64,000 bases of DNA from Flavobacterium gelidicaeli (GCF_013294005.1 NZ_JABSNK010000002.1:124001-188000); one strand, 5' to 3'. Shown: positions 1 through 9,073, counted from the first letter of the stretch. A program made the numbers and translations. The notes: a model not told the origin generated them from the letters alone.

Positions 1-74
1 TTGAAATTTACTTTTTCTTGGGCTTGTACTAGTGAAAGTCCAAAAAAGAATAAGAATAGTAAAGTTTTCTTCAT
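1..74 (-). CDS. Secreted protein, 5' end only (partial)
   Basis: Only the first 24 codons are inside the window; the gene continues past position 1. They encode a typical Bacteroidota signal peptide (MKKTLLFLFFF, then a hydrophobic core ending VQAQ, cleavage probably after QA), so the product is exported. Nothing of the mature domain is visible and the family cannot be named. The ATG lies 3 nt after the T-tract of the terminator of the preceding gene, so the gene has almost no room for its own promoter in between. Confidence 0.75.
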   Translation of the reverse strand, partial: MKKTLLFLFFFGLSLVQAQEKVNF

Positions 75-75
75 A

Positions 76-113
76 GTAAAAAAAAAGCCATCAAAAAATG
101 AATTTTGATGGCT
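76..113 (-). terminator. Intrinsic terminator after the beta-propeller gene
   Basis: An 11-bp perfect stem (AGCCATCAAAA at 86-96 pairing with TTTTGATGGCT at 103-113) is followed on the minus strand by a run of T residues, the canonical form of a Rho-independent terminator for the gene ending at 131. The T-run ends just before the ATG at 74 of the next gene. Confidence 0.85.
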
Positions 114-130
114 ATATTGGTTTTGGTTAA

Positions 131-2023
131 TTATTTCTTATTGAAAATTTGAATAGAATTATCTAACACATAAAAAATGTTTTGTGTCGCAGGATCTATT
201 TCATAGATAGGCTTGTTGTTTTTAAAGATAATTTTATCTACCTCAACACCATCTGCTTTTCTAACTTTAATTAAAACTTTTTCACCAGTTTCTTCTTTGG
301 CAAAAATATAAGAGTAATCTCTGTTTTGTTTCATCGCATTGAAACGAGAGTTAAACTTAGTTGCTAGAACACCTAAAGCAGCCGAAGCAGCAGCTTGATT
401 ATTAGACTTTCTTAAAAGTTTCTTGTCAGCATCTTTATGTGCAGTACCTACTATATTTCCTTGATCATCTCTAAATACTAAGTCTACTTCTTGACCCGCA
501 AAACCATTTACTGCTGATGCACCTCCCATAGCGTAGCTACCTACAAGTGACGCTCCTTTTAGCAATCTTCTACCTGTTTCACCCGGTTGTTTGTAGACAT
601 TATGGTATTTTACAGTTCCGTCTAACGCGATTCCCATAACCTCAACTGGACCAGATATTGCAACTCCCCAAGGGTAATTTTCGATACTGTTTAAATCTTT
701 CTCATTTTTTACATTTACTTTAGCAAATGGCTCTGGTTTATCATCAATGCTTGGATCAAATTTATAAAGTTCCTCATCGTTGTATACTAAGTAAGCGTTT
801 GTAGCCTCATCATACGTAGGTAAAACAGGTCTTTTATCATTAAACTTAATATTACGTTTCCATAATTTAACTCCAGTTTTATAATCTACCATGTTCCCGT
901 AAGTTCCTGTAAGGTACATTACTTTTTCTCCTACTCTTCCTAAGTAATAAATAGGATCTTCTTTATCATCAGCGATTTCAATAAATTTTTTCCAAAGTTT
1001 TTGACCATCTTTGTCAATTAACATCATTTCATTTTCAGCTACATATAAAAAGTCTTGCTCAATAGGAATAACTCTTTTCAAGCCATCTCCTCTAGCATCC
1101 TTTTTCCATATTTTCTCTCCCGTTTTTAGGTCAAAAAAGTTGAAACCTCCGTAATGAGCAATCAATAATTTTGTTCCCCAGTCTTCTAGGTATACCACTC
1201 TTTTAGTTTTGATAGACTCTTTCCAGATACTTTTACCGGTTTCAGTGCTCAGTACATTTAAATATTGTTTATTAGAAAAAACTCCTTTACTATTTACAAC
1301 AACAATATTTTTATCATTTTGAGTAAGGAAAAACTTTGAATATTCTTCATCAGCTTTCCAGTTTAATTTTCCAGATTCTTTTTCGAAAGAATATAATTTT
1401 CCGTACAATAAGTAATAGATAATTGATCCGTTTACACGAGCAATATTTGTATTAGCTGATTCTTTTAAAGAAAAACTAAATAGTGATTTTGCTTCATCAA
1501 CAACTGTATTCCATTTTAGATCTCCAGTTTTCATGTCAATCAAAGCAATAGCCATATTACCACCACTTTTTAGCGTAAGTAAATACTCATCTGTTTCAGG
1601 AAGAAAATCAGATTGTGTTACCCAAAAAGATTCTTTAGAAGAATTGTAAGCAACTTTTCCTGTATCAGTGTTTATAATCAAAAACTTAGAATTGATATAA
1701 GCTTCAACATAAGGACTTCCAGCCACACTTGTTAAATCACTCTTTTCTTTAAATAGTTTTCCAAAATCCGGATCTGCTAAAATATCTGCTGCGCTCGTTT
1801 TTCCAAAATCTTCACTCGTTAAAGTCCAGATTATTTTTTTGGACTCAGGATCAACACCTTTAATAGTTCCGCCTTCTTTAAAAACAATAACACCTGTTAT
1901 TTCGTTTTGAACTAAATCTTGTACATTAGACTCTGTAGTAATTATTTCATCATAGGTTCTCTGGGCAAAACCCGAAAAACTAACTAATAATACTAACAGA
2001 ATTGAAAGTGTAATTTTCTTCAT
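131..2023 (-). CDS. Secreted PQQ/WD-like beta-propeller protein
   Basis: A 630-residue exported protein with a signal peptide (MKKITLSILLVLL...GFAQ, residues 1-20). Residues about 40-420 hold repeated blade-like units of the kind 'TGKxxWK' (TGKSIWKES, TGEKIWKKD, TGVKLWKRN), the pattern of PQQ-like or quinoprotein-type beta-propellers (Trp near the end of each blade). The rest is less regular, with an Ala/Gly-rich segment around residues 490-550. No lipobox and no type IX sorting domain are visible, so a soluble periplasmic or surface-associated scaffold is most likely. No enzymatic residues are recognisable. It lies downstream of recO on the same strand behind a 138-nt gap with its own promoter-like box, so it is probably transcribed separately. 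Confidence 0.7.
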   Translation of the reverse strand: MKKITLSILLVLLVSFSGFAQRTYDEIITTESNVQDLVQNEITGVIVFKEGGTIKGVDPESKKIIWTLTSEDFGKTSAADILADPDFGKLFKEKSDLTSVAGSPYVEAYINSKFLIINTDTGKVAYNSSKESFWVTQSDFLPETDEYLLTLKSGGNMAIALIDMKTGDLKWNTVVDEAKSLFSFSLKESANTNIARVNGSIIYYLLYGKLYSFEKESGKLNWKADEEYSKFFLTQNDKNIVVVNSKGVFSNKQYLNVLSTETGKSIWKESIKTKRVVYLEDWGTKLLIAHYGGFNFFDLKTGEKIWKKDARGDGLKRVIPIEQDFLYVAENEMMLIDKDGQKLWKKFIEIADDKEDPIYYLGRVGEKVMYLTGTYGNMVDYKTGVKLWKRNIKFNDKRPVLPTYDEATNAYLVYNDEELYKFDPSIDDKPEPFAKVNVKNEKDLNSIENYPWGVAISGPVEVMGIALDGTVKYHNVYKQPGETGRRLLKGASLVGSYAMGGASAVNGFAGQEVDLVFRDDQGNIVGTAHKDADKKLLRKSNNQAAASAALGVLATKFNSRFNAMKQNRDYSYIFAKEETGEKVLIKVRKADGVEVDKIIFKNNKPIYEIDPATQNIFYVLDNSIQIFNKK

Positions 2024-2124
2024 AAATAAATTTTTAAAATAATATGTAATTTAGGGCATGCTTAGTATTGCAAATGTTTTAATCCTTTCAAAAAAATATT
2101 TATTTCCTCACAAATACCAACGGC

Positions 2125-2132
2125 CAAAGATA
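2125..2132 (-). promoter_or_regulatory. -7 promoter box upstream of the propeller gene
   Basis: TATCTTTG on the minus strand matches the Bacteroidota -7 consensus TAnnTTTG. It is about 100 nt before the start at 2023, implying a leader of roughly 95 nt. No clear -33 TTTG is seen. Confidence 0.45.
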
Positions 2133-2161
2133 ACTAAAATTAAAATTTTTTTAAGTTAATT

Positions 2162-2875
2162 TTAAGAAAAAACTTCTTTCAATACCTCTAATGATTTTGG
2201 TCTTTTGAAACCATCAAGGTGGTAACTGTAATAATCTATTAAAATTTTGAGTACAATTTGCCTTTCGATTACGTGAAATATTTTATCATGATTATCAAAA
2301 CGCAAGCCTATTAATTTCTTAAATAAACTTGTTTCATGAGCCGTTAAAGAACTTATGGCATGTAATGGCGTAAAAACACCTTCGTTCATTTCAAAAAAAG
2401 GCATGTCAATATCATCTACATCTGGATAAAAGCCCAAGTATTTGGTGATTTCGAGTAATAAAATTAAATGAAAATTAGCAATTTCATCGTGATGATCTAA
2501 CCACGATAATGCTGCTTCTAAAAAAGAGAAAAGTGATTCGTTTTTTTCTTCTTCGTGTATCGAATGGTACAAAACTTCAGAAATAAACATCACCATCGTA
2601 CTTTTATAAATATCCGAATGAATGCTTTGAAAAGGCGTACTAATTTTTATTTCTTTAAAATTTTCTAAAGTGCCTTTGTTTTTATGAATCGCTTCAATTT
2701 CTAGGATCGAAAGCGGCTGAAAGTAAGCTATTTTTTGATTTGATTTCCTTCCGGAGAAAGCATCCCGAACAAAATAAGACTTCAAGCCATGCGACTGCGT
2801 AAAGCATTTCACTATCAGACTTTTTTCCTGGTATTTTAAAGAGGAAATAACAATGGCCTTAGTTTTTACTTGCAC
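2162..2875 (-). CDS. recO: DNA repair protein RecO
   Basis: This 237-residue protein has the length and N-terminal pattern of RecO (MQVKTKAIVISSLKYQEKS, an OB-fold start with the 'viSslkYqEks' motif), followed by an all-helical C-terminal part. RecO works with RecR to load RecA on SSB-coated single-stranded DNA in the RecF pathway. I see no CxxC zinc-binding cluster in the C-terminal half, so this appears to be a zinc-less version. It starts 46 nt after porZ on the same strand, so the two are probably co-transcribed. Confidence 0.9.
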   Translation of the reverse strand: MQVKTKAIVISSLKYQEKSLIVKCFTQSHGLKSYFVRDAFSGRKSNQKIAYFQPLSILEIEAIHKNKGTLENFKEIKISTPFQSIHSDIYKSTMVMFISEVLYHSIHEEEKNESLFSFLEAALSWLDHHDEIANFHLILLLEITKYLGFYPDVDDIDMPFFEMNEGVFTPLHAISSLTAHETSLFKKLIGLRFDNHDKIFHVIERQIVLKILIDYYSYHLDGFKRPKSLEVLKEVFS

Positions 2876-2921
2876 AATTAGAATTTATAAGATTGTAGAA
2901 TTTAAAAATAACTTTTTTAAA

Positions 2922-5210
2922 CTACCTGATTATCATTACTTTTTTAACTTTAGTCTCAACTCCGTCTTCTGCAGCTATAAAAATCATATAAACTCCTGAT
3001 GCTACTTTATATTTTCCAAAAGCTGTGGTATCCCATTCAATCGTACCGCCCTCAGCAGTTGTTTCATAAACCAAATTACCTGTAACATCTGTAATTTTAA
3101 CATTTGCCTTATCTATTAGACCCGCAATTTTTACTGTTCCAGTATATCCTGGTCGCACTGGATTAGGATAAACATACGCATTACTTAAGTCATCATTTGC
3201 TTTTGTTGCTAATCCTTTGAACGAAATCAATCCTTTATCAGTAGCAATAAATACTTCTCCAGAGGTACCATTAATATCAATATCTTTAATTGCATTACTA
3301 GGCAACGGCGAGTTATCTATCGTAAAATGATATTTTGTTTCTTGTCCGTTAGCAGATACCATGAATATCCCAGAGTCTGCAGTTCCTATCCATTTATTAT
3401 TAGCACCATCAACAGCAATATCAGTAATATATTGCTCGTATAACAATTCTTGAGGTAAATTATCATCAACAATAATTATAGCACTAGTAGTTAATTGATT
3501 ATCTGTTTGAAAACGACCAATATTTGATAAAACTCGCAACCCTTTTGTGGTTCCTATCCAAAGTTGGTTTTTAGTATCTACCGCAACTGCTCTTACATCT
3601 GCAACAGGTAAATTACCCGCATCTGGACCAAAAGTAATTTTCTTAAAGACAGTCCCTTTTTCATTAAACCCTATGACTCCATTTTTATTAGTTGCCATCC
3701 ACTTTGTATTATTTCTATCGATTGCTATGGTTCCAAAACTATTATCCTCACTAACATCTAGGATTGCATCCATACCATAACTTTGCCACTGCCCGCTTTT
3801 ACTGAGAGCTTTTATTCCATTTTTTATTCGGCTATTGGTTACCCTTAAAGTTCCTGATTTATCAAATGCAGCACCATTTATACGAACATCAATATAATCA
3901 GGCCCTACAAATGTTAATGTTTCTAAACCACTATTTTTTTGATTGTACAAAACAGTGGGTGCATCATTTTCAATTTTCAACAAACCCGAATAAAAGGAGC
4001 TCAGGTAAACTTCATTTTCATTATTTGGATTAATAGTAACCCTACTAATCGATTTTGCTCCAAGCACTTCGCTAAACGGAATATTCAACCAACCCGAAGT
4101 ACTGTATTTACTAATACCAAAATCATCCAAAGGATACGGATTATAATCCACCGAATAATCTCCATAAACAGCCCAGAAAAAATCTGATCCGCTTTGTATC
4201 GCAAAAACATTATTTCGTAGCGGACCCATCGGTGTCAAATTCTCATATCCAGCACCTGCTGTTACATTTGTTTTTAACAATCCATTTTCTTTTGTTCCTA
4301 TATAAATAACCTCTCCAATGGTTGCTGCTGATGTAAAAACAGGAGTAATATCAGGTACGGTATTGTTTTGTATTTGACGAATTAAAACCAATTGTTTGTT
4401 ATAAATATGTACAGTAGTGGCTGTGGTTATTACCAAATAATCAGCTGCAGCATATAAATCAAGCACCGATTGATTGAGCGGAACAAATCCCAAAAAAGTA
4501 TTTGAAGCTGGATTGTATTTGTACACATACCCCGAAGTATTTATTGCAATTAATTCTGTACCAAAAGAACTAATATCTGACCAATTATCAACCGCAATTT
4601 GTGACCATTGCTTATAATCATTAAGGTTTTCATTAATTAATGTAGCTCTTTTTATACCCATGCTGGTAGCCGCATAAATAAAAGCACCATTAATTGTAGT
4701 TTGCTTAACTTGTATTTGAGCTCCGTTATCTCCTATAAAGTAGGTGTCACCAAAGAGCATTGTTTTTAAATTAAATTGAACAATTCCAAAATCACAGGAA
4801 ACATAGATGATTCCGTCATATTCCATGAAATTATTAATTCTTTTTAGGTTAGCGGGTAGTTGTTTATTAATTATATCTACCACTTTTAGAATACTATTGT
4901 CAGCTTCATTAATTACAATCAACAAACCGTTCTCATAACCTACAATTCTTTTATTTAAAATTGTGCTATAATATACCGCGCTAATTGTTTGGCCTGAAAG
5001 ACCGTCTAGAGTAGTTGTAGTTTTGATCTGGTTACTTAGGGTGTTGACATTAAACAACGCGTTCTCAGAAGCGGCATAAACAGTAGTTGCAGAAGCAGTA
5101 ACATCTTTAATTTCGTTATACGAAAAATAGCCTTGCCATGACAAATTGTTTTGAGAAAACGCTGGGTGCATGCTTAGAATAAATAGAAAGCCAAGAATTC
5201 TTTTTGTCAT
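2922..5210 (-). CDS. porZ: Type IX secretion attachment-complex protein PorZ
   Basis: A 762-residue exported protein. After the signal peptide (MTKRILGFLFILSMHPAFSQ) comes a large two-component-regulator-type propeller (about residues 25-660) starting with the PorZ-like block 'SWQGYFSYNEIKDV' and with blade motifs such as 'DTKNQLWIGTTKGL' and 'DGANNKWIGTADSG'. It ends in a type IX sorting domain (YPNPVRPGY ... SGVYMIFI ... KKVMIIR). In Porphyromonas gingivalis PorZ is part of the PorU/V/Q/Z surface complex that processes and anchors T9SS cargo; that role is carried over by family. The start was placed at 5210: a longer in-frame GTG at 5234 is the end of a perfect -7 box (TATCTTTG, 5241-5234) and would lie upstream of the transcription start. 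Confidence 0.88.
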   Translation of the reverse strand: MTKRILGFLFILSMHPAFSQNNLSWQGYFSYNEIKDVTASATTVYAASENALFNVNTLSNQIKTTTTLDGLSGQTISAVYYSTILNKRIVGYENGLLIVINEADNSILKVVDIINKQLPANLKRINNFMEYDGIIYVSCDFGIVQFNLKTMLFGDTYFIGDNGAQIQVKQTTINGAFIYAATSMGIKRATLINENLNDYKQWSQIAVDNWSDISSFGTELIAINTSGYVYKYNPASNTFLGFVPLNQSVLDLYAAADYLVITTATTVHIYNKQLVLIRQIQNNTVPDITPVFTSAATIGEVIYIGTKENGLLKTNVTAGAGYENLTPMGPLRNNVFAIQSGSDFFWAVYGDYSVDYNPYPLDDFGISKYSTSGWLNIPFSEVLGAKSISRVTINPNNENEVYLSSFYSGLLKIENDAPTVLYNQKNSGLETLTFVGPDYIDVRINGAAFDKSGTLRVTNSRIKNGIKALSKSGQWQSYGMDAILDVSEDNSFGTIAIDRNNTKWMATNKNGVIGFNEKGTVFKKITFGPDAGNLPVADVRAVAVDTKNQLWIGTTKGLRVLSNIGRFQTDNQLTTSAIIIVDDNLPQELLYEQYITDIAVDGANNKWIGTADSGIFMVSANGQETKYHFTIDNSPLPSNAIKDIDINGTSGEVFIATDKGLISFKGLATKANDDLSNAYVYPNPVRPGYTGTVKIAGLIDKANVKITDVTGNLVYETTAEGGTIEWDTTAFGKYKVASGVYMIFIAAEDGVETKVKKVMIIR

Positions 5211-5233
5211 TTTATCAGTACTAATTAGATTCA

Positions 5234-5241
5234 CAAAGATA
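5234..5241 (-). promoter_or_regulatory. -7 promoter box of porZ-recO
   Basis: TATCTTTG on the minus strand fits TAnnTTTG exactly and puts the transcript start about 15-20 nt before the ATG at 5210. This decides the porZ start against the upstream GTG. A -33 TTTG is not obvious. Confidence 0.65.
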
Positions 5242-5274
5242 ACATAAAGAACGGAAACGGATTTTTTCTATTTC

Positions 5275-5320
5275 GATAAAAAAAATGCCTTCTAACCAAA
5301 ATAAGGTTGAAGGCATTTTT
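5275..5320 (-). terminator. Intrinsic terminator of gdhA
   Basis: A long stem (AAAAATGCCTTC with an AACC extension, pairing with GGTT and GAAGGCATTTTT) spans 5281-5320. It is followed on the minus strand by a run of eight T residues, directly after the gdhA stop at 5341. Confidence 0.85.
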
Positions 5321-5340
5321 ATATAATTAAAAAAAGAAGA

Positions 5341-6684
5341 TTAAACCACTCCTTGCGCTAACATAGCATCAGCTACTTTAACGAATCCAGCAATATTAGC
5401 TCCTTTTACGTAGTCAACATATCCTGATGCATCCTTACCATATTGTACACATGAAGCATGAATAGCAAGCATAATTCCTTTTAATTTTTCATCAACTTCT
5501 TCAGATGACCAGCTTAGTCTCAAAGAGTTTTGAGACATTTCAAGACCTGATGTCGCTACTCCACCAGCATTAGATGCTTTTCCTGGAGCAAACAATAATT
5601 TAGCTTTTTGGAAAACTAAAACAGCTTCTGGCGTTGTAGGCATGTTAGCTCCTTCAGCTACACAAATACAACCATTAGCAACAAGTGCTTTAGCTTCAGC
5701 TTCGTTTAACTCATTTTGAGTTGCACAAGGCAATGCGATATCACATTTTACTTCCCAAGGACGTGCACCATCAACATATTTTGCATTTGGATATTTTGCA
5801 ACATACTCACTGATTCTTCCTCTTAATTCATTTTTAAGCTCCATTACAAAAGCTAATTTCTCAGCATCAATTCCGTCAGCATCGTAGATATATCCAGCAG
5901 AGTCAGACATAGTAACTACTTTACCACCTAATTGAGTTGCTTTTTCTGTAGCGTATTGCGCAACATTTCCTGATCCAGAAACAACAACTGTTTTACCAGC
6001 AAAGCTATTTCCTTTAGTTTCAAGCATACTTTGAGCAAAATAAACAGCTCCGTATCCTGTAGCTTCAGGTCTGATTAATGAACCTCCAAAAGAAATTCCT
6101 TTTCCAGTTAAAACACCAGTAAATTCGTTTCTTAATCTTTTATATTGACCAAACATGTATCCAACTTCTCTTCCTCCTACTCCAATATCCCCTGCAGGAA
6201 CGTCAGTGTTAGCACCAATATGTTTAGATAATTCAGTCATGAAGCTTTGACAAAAACGCATTACTTCATTATCTGACTTTCCCTTTGGATCAAAATCAGC
6301 TCCACCTTTACCACCACCCATTGGTAATGTAGTTAAGCTATTTTTAAATGTTTGTTCGAAAGCTAAAAATTTCAAGATACTTAAGTTCACCGATGGGTGA
6401 AAACGTAAACCTCCTTTATATGGTCCAATAGCCGAATTCATTTGAATACGGTATCCTCTATTTACTTGAGTTTGTCCTTTGTCATCAATCCAAGCTACTC
6501 TAAACATGATAATACGATCTGACTCGACCATACGCTCTAAAAGCATTTTGTTTTGGTATTTCTTATTTTCTTCGATAAATGGAATTACTGTTTCAGCAAC
6601 TTCTAAAACTGCCTGTAAAAATTCCGGCTCGTTTGGGTTCTTTTTTGTAACCGCTTCAATAAAAGTAGATATACTTTGTGACAT
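5341..6684 (-). CDS. gdhA: NADP-specific glutamate dehydrogenase
   Basis: A 447-residue enzyme of the hexameric GDH family (NADPH-dependent amination of 2-oxoglutarate to glutamate). Visible signatures are the substrate-binding segment 'GPYKGGLRFHPSVN', the catalytic-lysine loop 'LPMGGGKGGADFDPKG', 'DVPAGDIGVGGREVGYM', and the Rossmann glycines 'VVVSGSGNVAQYA'. The start was set at the ATG at 6684 (MSQSIS). A longer in-frame GTG at 6732 coincides with the last bases of a perfect -7 box. The 48-nt leader holds two ACGT-centred palindromes that look like an operator. Monocistronic, with a strong terminator. Confidence 0.95.
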   Translation of the reverse strand: MSQSISTFIEAVTKKNPNEPEFLQAVLEVAETVIPFIEENKKYQNKMLLERMVESDRIIMFRVAWIDDKGQTQVNRGYRIQMNSAIGPYKGGLRFHPSVNLSILKFLAFEQTFKNSLTTLPMGGGKGGADFDPKGKSDNEVMRFCQSFMTELSKHIGANTDVPAGDIGVGGREVGYMFGQYKRLRNEFTGVLTGKGISFGGSLIRPEATGYGAVYFAQSMLETKGNSFAGKTVVVSGSGNVAQYATEKATQLGGKVVTMSDSAGYIYDADGIDAEKLAFVMELKNELRGRISEYVAKYPNAKYVDGARPWEVKCDIALPCATQNELNEAEAKALVANGCICVAEGANMPTTPEAVLVFQKAKLLFAPGKASNAGGVATSGLEMSQNSLRLSWSSEEVDEKLKGIMLAIHASCVQYGKDASGYVDYVKGANIAGFVKVADAMLAQGVV

Positions 6685-6697
6685 GATTATTAGATTA

Positions 6698-6720
6698 TTA
6701 ACGTTTAAGAAAACGTTTTC
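6698..6720 (-). promoter_or_regulatory. Twin ACGT-centred palindromes in the gdhA leader
   Basis: GAAAACGTTTTC at 6709-6720 is a perfect 12-bp palindrome, and next to it at 6698-6708 is TTAACGTTTAA. Both lie between the -7 box and the start codon, a position where a bound repressor would block transcription. The regulator is unknown. Confidence 0.4.
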
Positions 6721-6731
6721 GTTAGTGTGCA

Positions 6732-6739
6732 CAAAGATA
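6732..6739 (-). promoter_or_regulatory. -7 promoter box of gdhA
   Basis: TATCTTTG (minus strand) is an exact TAnnTTTG match, 48 nt upstream of the chosen gdhA ATG. It overlaps the false GTG start of the longer reading. Confidence 0.65.
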
Positions 6740-6928
6740 CGTTATATAAAAATAATTTTATTTTATTATTTTGTTAATTCTAGACGAATTATTTTTTTTT
6801 CAACCTTTCTTTAAAAACGCAGCTTAGCTAAGTACTCTTTGTTAATAATCGTTGAGTTTTTCTTAAGCATTTCAGCTTTTAATTACTTATTTTTTATTTT
6901 TATTTCTAATCTTAATTGATGTTTTTTA

Positions 6929-6936
6929 TATATTTG
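6929..6936 (+). promoter_or_regulatory. -7 promoter box of the barrel protein gene
   Basis: TATATTTG, an exact TAnnTTTG match, lies 24 nt before the ATG at 6960, which predicts a leader of about 17 nt. Confidence 0.6.
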
Positions 6937-6959
6937 TCCCATCTTGAAAACCTCCAAAT

Positions 6960-7760
6960 ATGTTCAAACAGATTCCTTTTATCCTATTTTTATTATTTGG
7001 TCTCTCAAATAACTCAAATGCACAGCAGGGTATTGCCCATGAGATTGGCGTTATTGCTGGTCCAGTTGAGTTGCGATCTGATTATGGTCAAAGGGATAAT
7101 ATTGGAAATAACTTCTCAAATTCAGGTTTTGGAATCGGGATTGTACACTTTTTAAACTTCTCCTACATACAAAGAACATTTAGTGAAGACACTTACTTTA
7201 AAGAACATTTTAAAGTAAGGACAGAAATATCTTATAGTAAATCTAATTTAGAACACAAAGGTAAATATGTTGAGGGTGATCCAAATTCTCTTCCCGTACA
7301 ACAACTAAAAGGAATGTTTGGTACTACCCAACTTATAAATTTCGGAATGCAATTAGAATACAATTTTAAAAACATTCACGCTTTTGAGAGAGAGACTGGT
7401 AGTTTTGGGCCTTTCATCAGTTTTGGAGGTCAAGTAAGTGGCTATAAAACTGAAGCAGGCTCAACCCTTGGAAGATTAGGAACTGTAGCAGCAACTTACC
7501 CTAAATACTTAACACCATCTGCAGGACGCAATTATGGTTTCTCTACCGAAAAAGGAACCACACTATCATTAGTGTCCAGCCTTGGAACACGATACAAACT
7601 AACCCCCATGGCCGATTTAATGATTGATTTAAGATTTCAATATTTTGATACAGATTGGATTGACGGTCTTAATCCAAATAGAAAAATATACACCGAAAAC
7701 AAAACAAATGACTGGTTAGTATGGCTTAACGTAGGTTACATCTATTATCTAGACAATTAA
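6960..7760 (+). CDS. Outer-membrane beta-barrel-like protein, THC0290_0291 family
   Basis: A 266-residue exported protein with a signal peptide (MFKQIPFILFLLFGL...NAQ). The mature part alternates short hydrophobic strands ending in aromatic residues (IVHFLNFSYIQ, FGMQLEYNF, LMIDLRFQYFDTDW, WLNVGYIYYL), the pattern of a small membrane barrel, with a conserved-looking 'DWIDGLNPN' near the end. From memory it resembles the flavobacterial THC0290_0291 family, which has no established function. It stands alone between gdhA (divergent) and a convergent PLP enzyme. The closeness to gdhA is not evidence of an enzymatic role. Confidence 0.65.
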   Translation: MFKQIPFILFLLFGLSNNSNAQQGIAHEIGVIAGPVELRSDYGQRDNIGNNFSNSGFGIGIVHFLNFSYIQRTFSEDTYFKEHFKVRTEISYSKSNLEHKGKYVEGDPNSLPVQQLKGMFGTTQLINFGMQLEYNFKNIHAFERETGSFGPFISFGGQVSGYKTEAGSTLGRLGTVAATYPKYLTPSAGRNYGFSTEKGTTLSLVSSLGTRYKLTPMADLMIDLRFQYFDTDWIDGLNPNRKIYTENKTNDWLVWLNVGYIYYLDN

Positions 7761-7772
7761 ATATTTTAAAAT

Positions 7773-7802
7773 AAAAAGTCCCAATTGAATTGGGACTTTT
7801 TT
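7773..7802. terminator. Bidirectional intrinsic terminator
   Basis: AGTCCCAAT (7777-7785) pairs with ATTGGGACT (7789-7797) and is flanked by A and T tracts on both sides. It serves the plus-strand gene ending at 7760 and the minus-strand gene ending at 7814. Confidence 0.85.
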
Positions 7803-7813
7803 ATGCTTTATGA

Positions 7814-8956
7814 TTATGCTAATGCTTGTTTTAAATCCTCAAGTAAATCCTCAATATCCTCAATCCCTACACTTAATCGAACCAAGTGATTTGTAATCCC
7901 CACTTCTAAACGTTTCTCTTCAGGAATAGAGGCATGGGTCATTAAAGCGGGATGATTTGCTAATGACTCTACTCCTCCTAATGATTCAGCCAAAGTAAAT
8001 AATTTTAATTTTTCAAGAAACGTAATAGAATCTTGTTTTATTCCTGATACAAAATCAAAAGAAACCATGCCACCAAAACCACTCATCTGCTTTTTAGCAA
8101 TTTCATGAAAAGGGTGCGTTACTAATCCTGGGTAATACACTGTTTTTACCTTTGGATGGTTGTTTAAAAAACTGGCTACTTTTTCTCCGTTTTCACAATG
8201 TCTTTGCATTCTTAAATGCAATGTTTTTATTCCTCTTAACACCAAAAAGCTATCCATAGGCCCTAAGGTTGCCCCCGTAGCAAATTGCTGAAAGTGCAAC
8301 TGTTTTCCTAGCTCCGCCGTTTTAGCTATTAAAGCTCCAGCCACCACATCCGAATGTCCCGCGAGGTATTTTGTTGCTGAATGCATTACTACATCAGCAC
8401 CTAAATCTATTGGGTTTTGTAAATAAGGTGTGCCAAAAGTATTATCTACCGCAAGCATAATATTGTTTGCGGTAGTGATTTTTGCAATTGCAGCAATATC
8501 AGCTAATTTCATTAAGGGATTAGTAGGCGTTTCTACCCAAATCATTTTAGTGTTTTCATTAATTACCGCGGTAACATTATCTAGATTATTCATATCCACA
8601 TAATGAAACTTAATTCCTGAGTCCTTATATATTTGCGTAAACATTCTATAGGTTCCGCCATACAAATCATCCATAGTGATGATTTCATCACCCGCTTTAA
8701 AAGAGCGCATTAAACAGTCTGTGGCGGCTAATCCTGAAGAAAAAGCCAATCCTTTCGCACCGTTTTCTATACTTGCTAAAGCTTCTTCCAAAGCAGACCG
8801 TGTGGGATTTGCAGACCTACTATAGCCATAATCGCCTACAGGTTTACCTGGGCTTGTTTGTGCAAATGTAGACGTTTGAAAAACTGGCGGCATCACCGCT
8901 CCGGTTGAAGGATCGTTATGCTGTCCGCCGTGAATTGTTTTAGTATTGAATTTCAT
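7814..8956 (-). CDS. Cystathionine gamma-synthase / gamma-lyase family PLP enzyme
   Basis: A 380-residue cytosolic enzyme of the Cys/Met-metabolism PLP family. The Schiff-base lysine is K196 in 'HSATKYLAGHSD', the pyridine-nitrogen aspartate is D171 in 'AVDNTFGTPY', and the tetramer-contact motif 'YGYSRSANPTR' is present near residues 43-53. The sequence does not separate gamma-synthase (methionine synthesis from O-acyl-homoserine) from gamma-lyase or homoserine sulfhydrylase activity. Monocistronic; a candidate -7 box at 9074-9081 would give it a leader of about 110 nt, in which I recognise no SAM riboswitch. Confidence 0.88.
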   Translation of the reverse strand: MKFNTKTIHGGQHNDPSTGAVMPPVFQTSTFAQTSPGKPVGDYGYSRSANPTRSALEEALASIENGAKGLAFSSGLAATDCLMRSFKAGDEIITMDDLYGGTYRMFTQIYKDSGIKFHYVDMNNLDNVTAVINENTKMIWVETPTNPLMKLADIAAIAKITTANNIMLAVDNTFGTPYLQNPIDLGADVVMHSATKYLAGHSDVVAGALIAKTAELGKQLHFQQFATGATLGPMDSFLVLRGIKTLHLRMQRHCENGEKVASFLNNHPKVKTVYYPGLVTHPFHEIAKKQMSGFGGMVSFDFVSGIKQDSITFLEKLKLFTLAESLGGVESLANHPALMTHASIPEEKRLEVGITNHLVRLSVGIEDIEDLLEDLKQALA

Positions 8957-9073
8957 GCTGGAATGATTTTATTTTTTAATTTGCTATAAATTCCTGATTT
9001 TTAAGTCTATTTTTCGATAATACTTGCTTAAAATCAACTATATTGCTTTAAAAGAGTGAGATTAATAGCTTTA

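Noticed and set aside
5211..5234. Longer porZ start at a GTG
   Set aside because: The GTG is directly at the end of a perfect -7 box, so it would not be transcribed, and it places eight polar residues before the signal peptide.
6685..6732. Longer gdhA start at a GTG giving 463 residues
   Set aside because: It overlaps the -7 box TATCTTTG, and the 16 extra residues do not belong to the enzyme family.
8957..9067. SAM riboswitch in the leader of the Cys/Met PLP gene
   Set aside because: I looked for the conserved helices and loops of SAM-I and SAM-II types and see no match; only the long leader remains.
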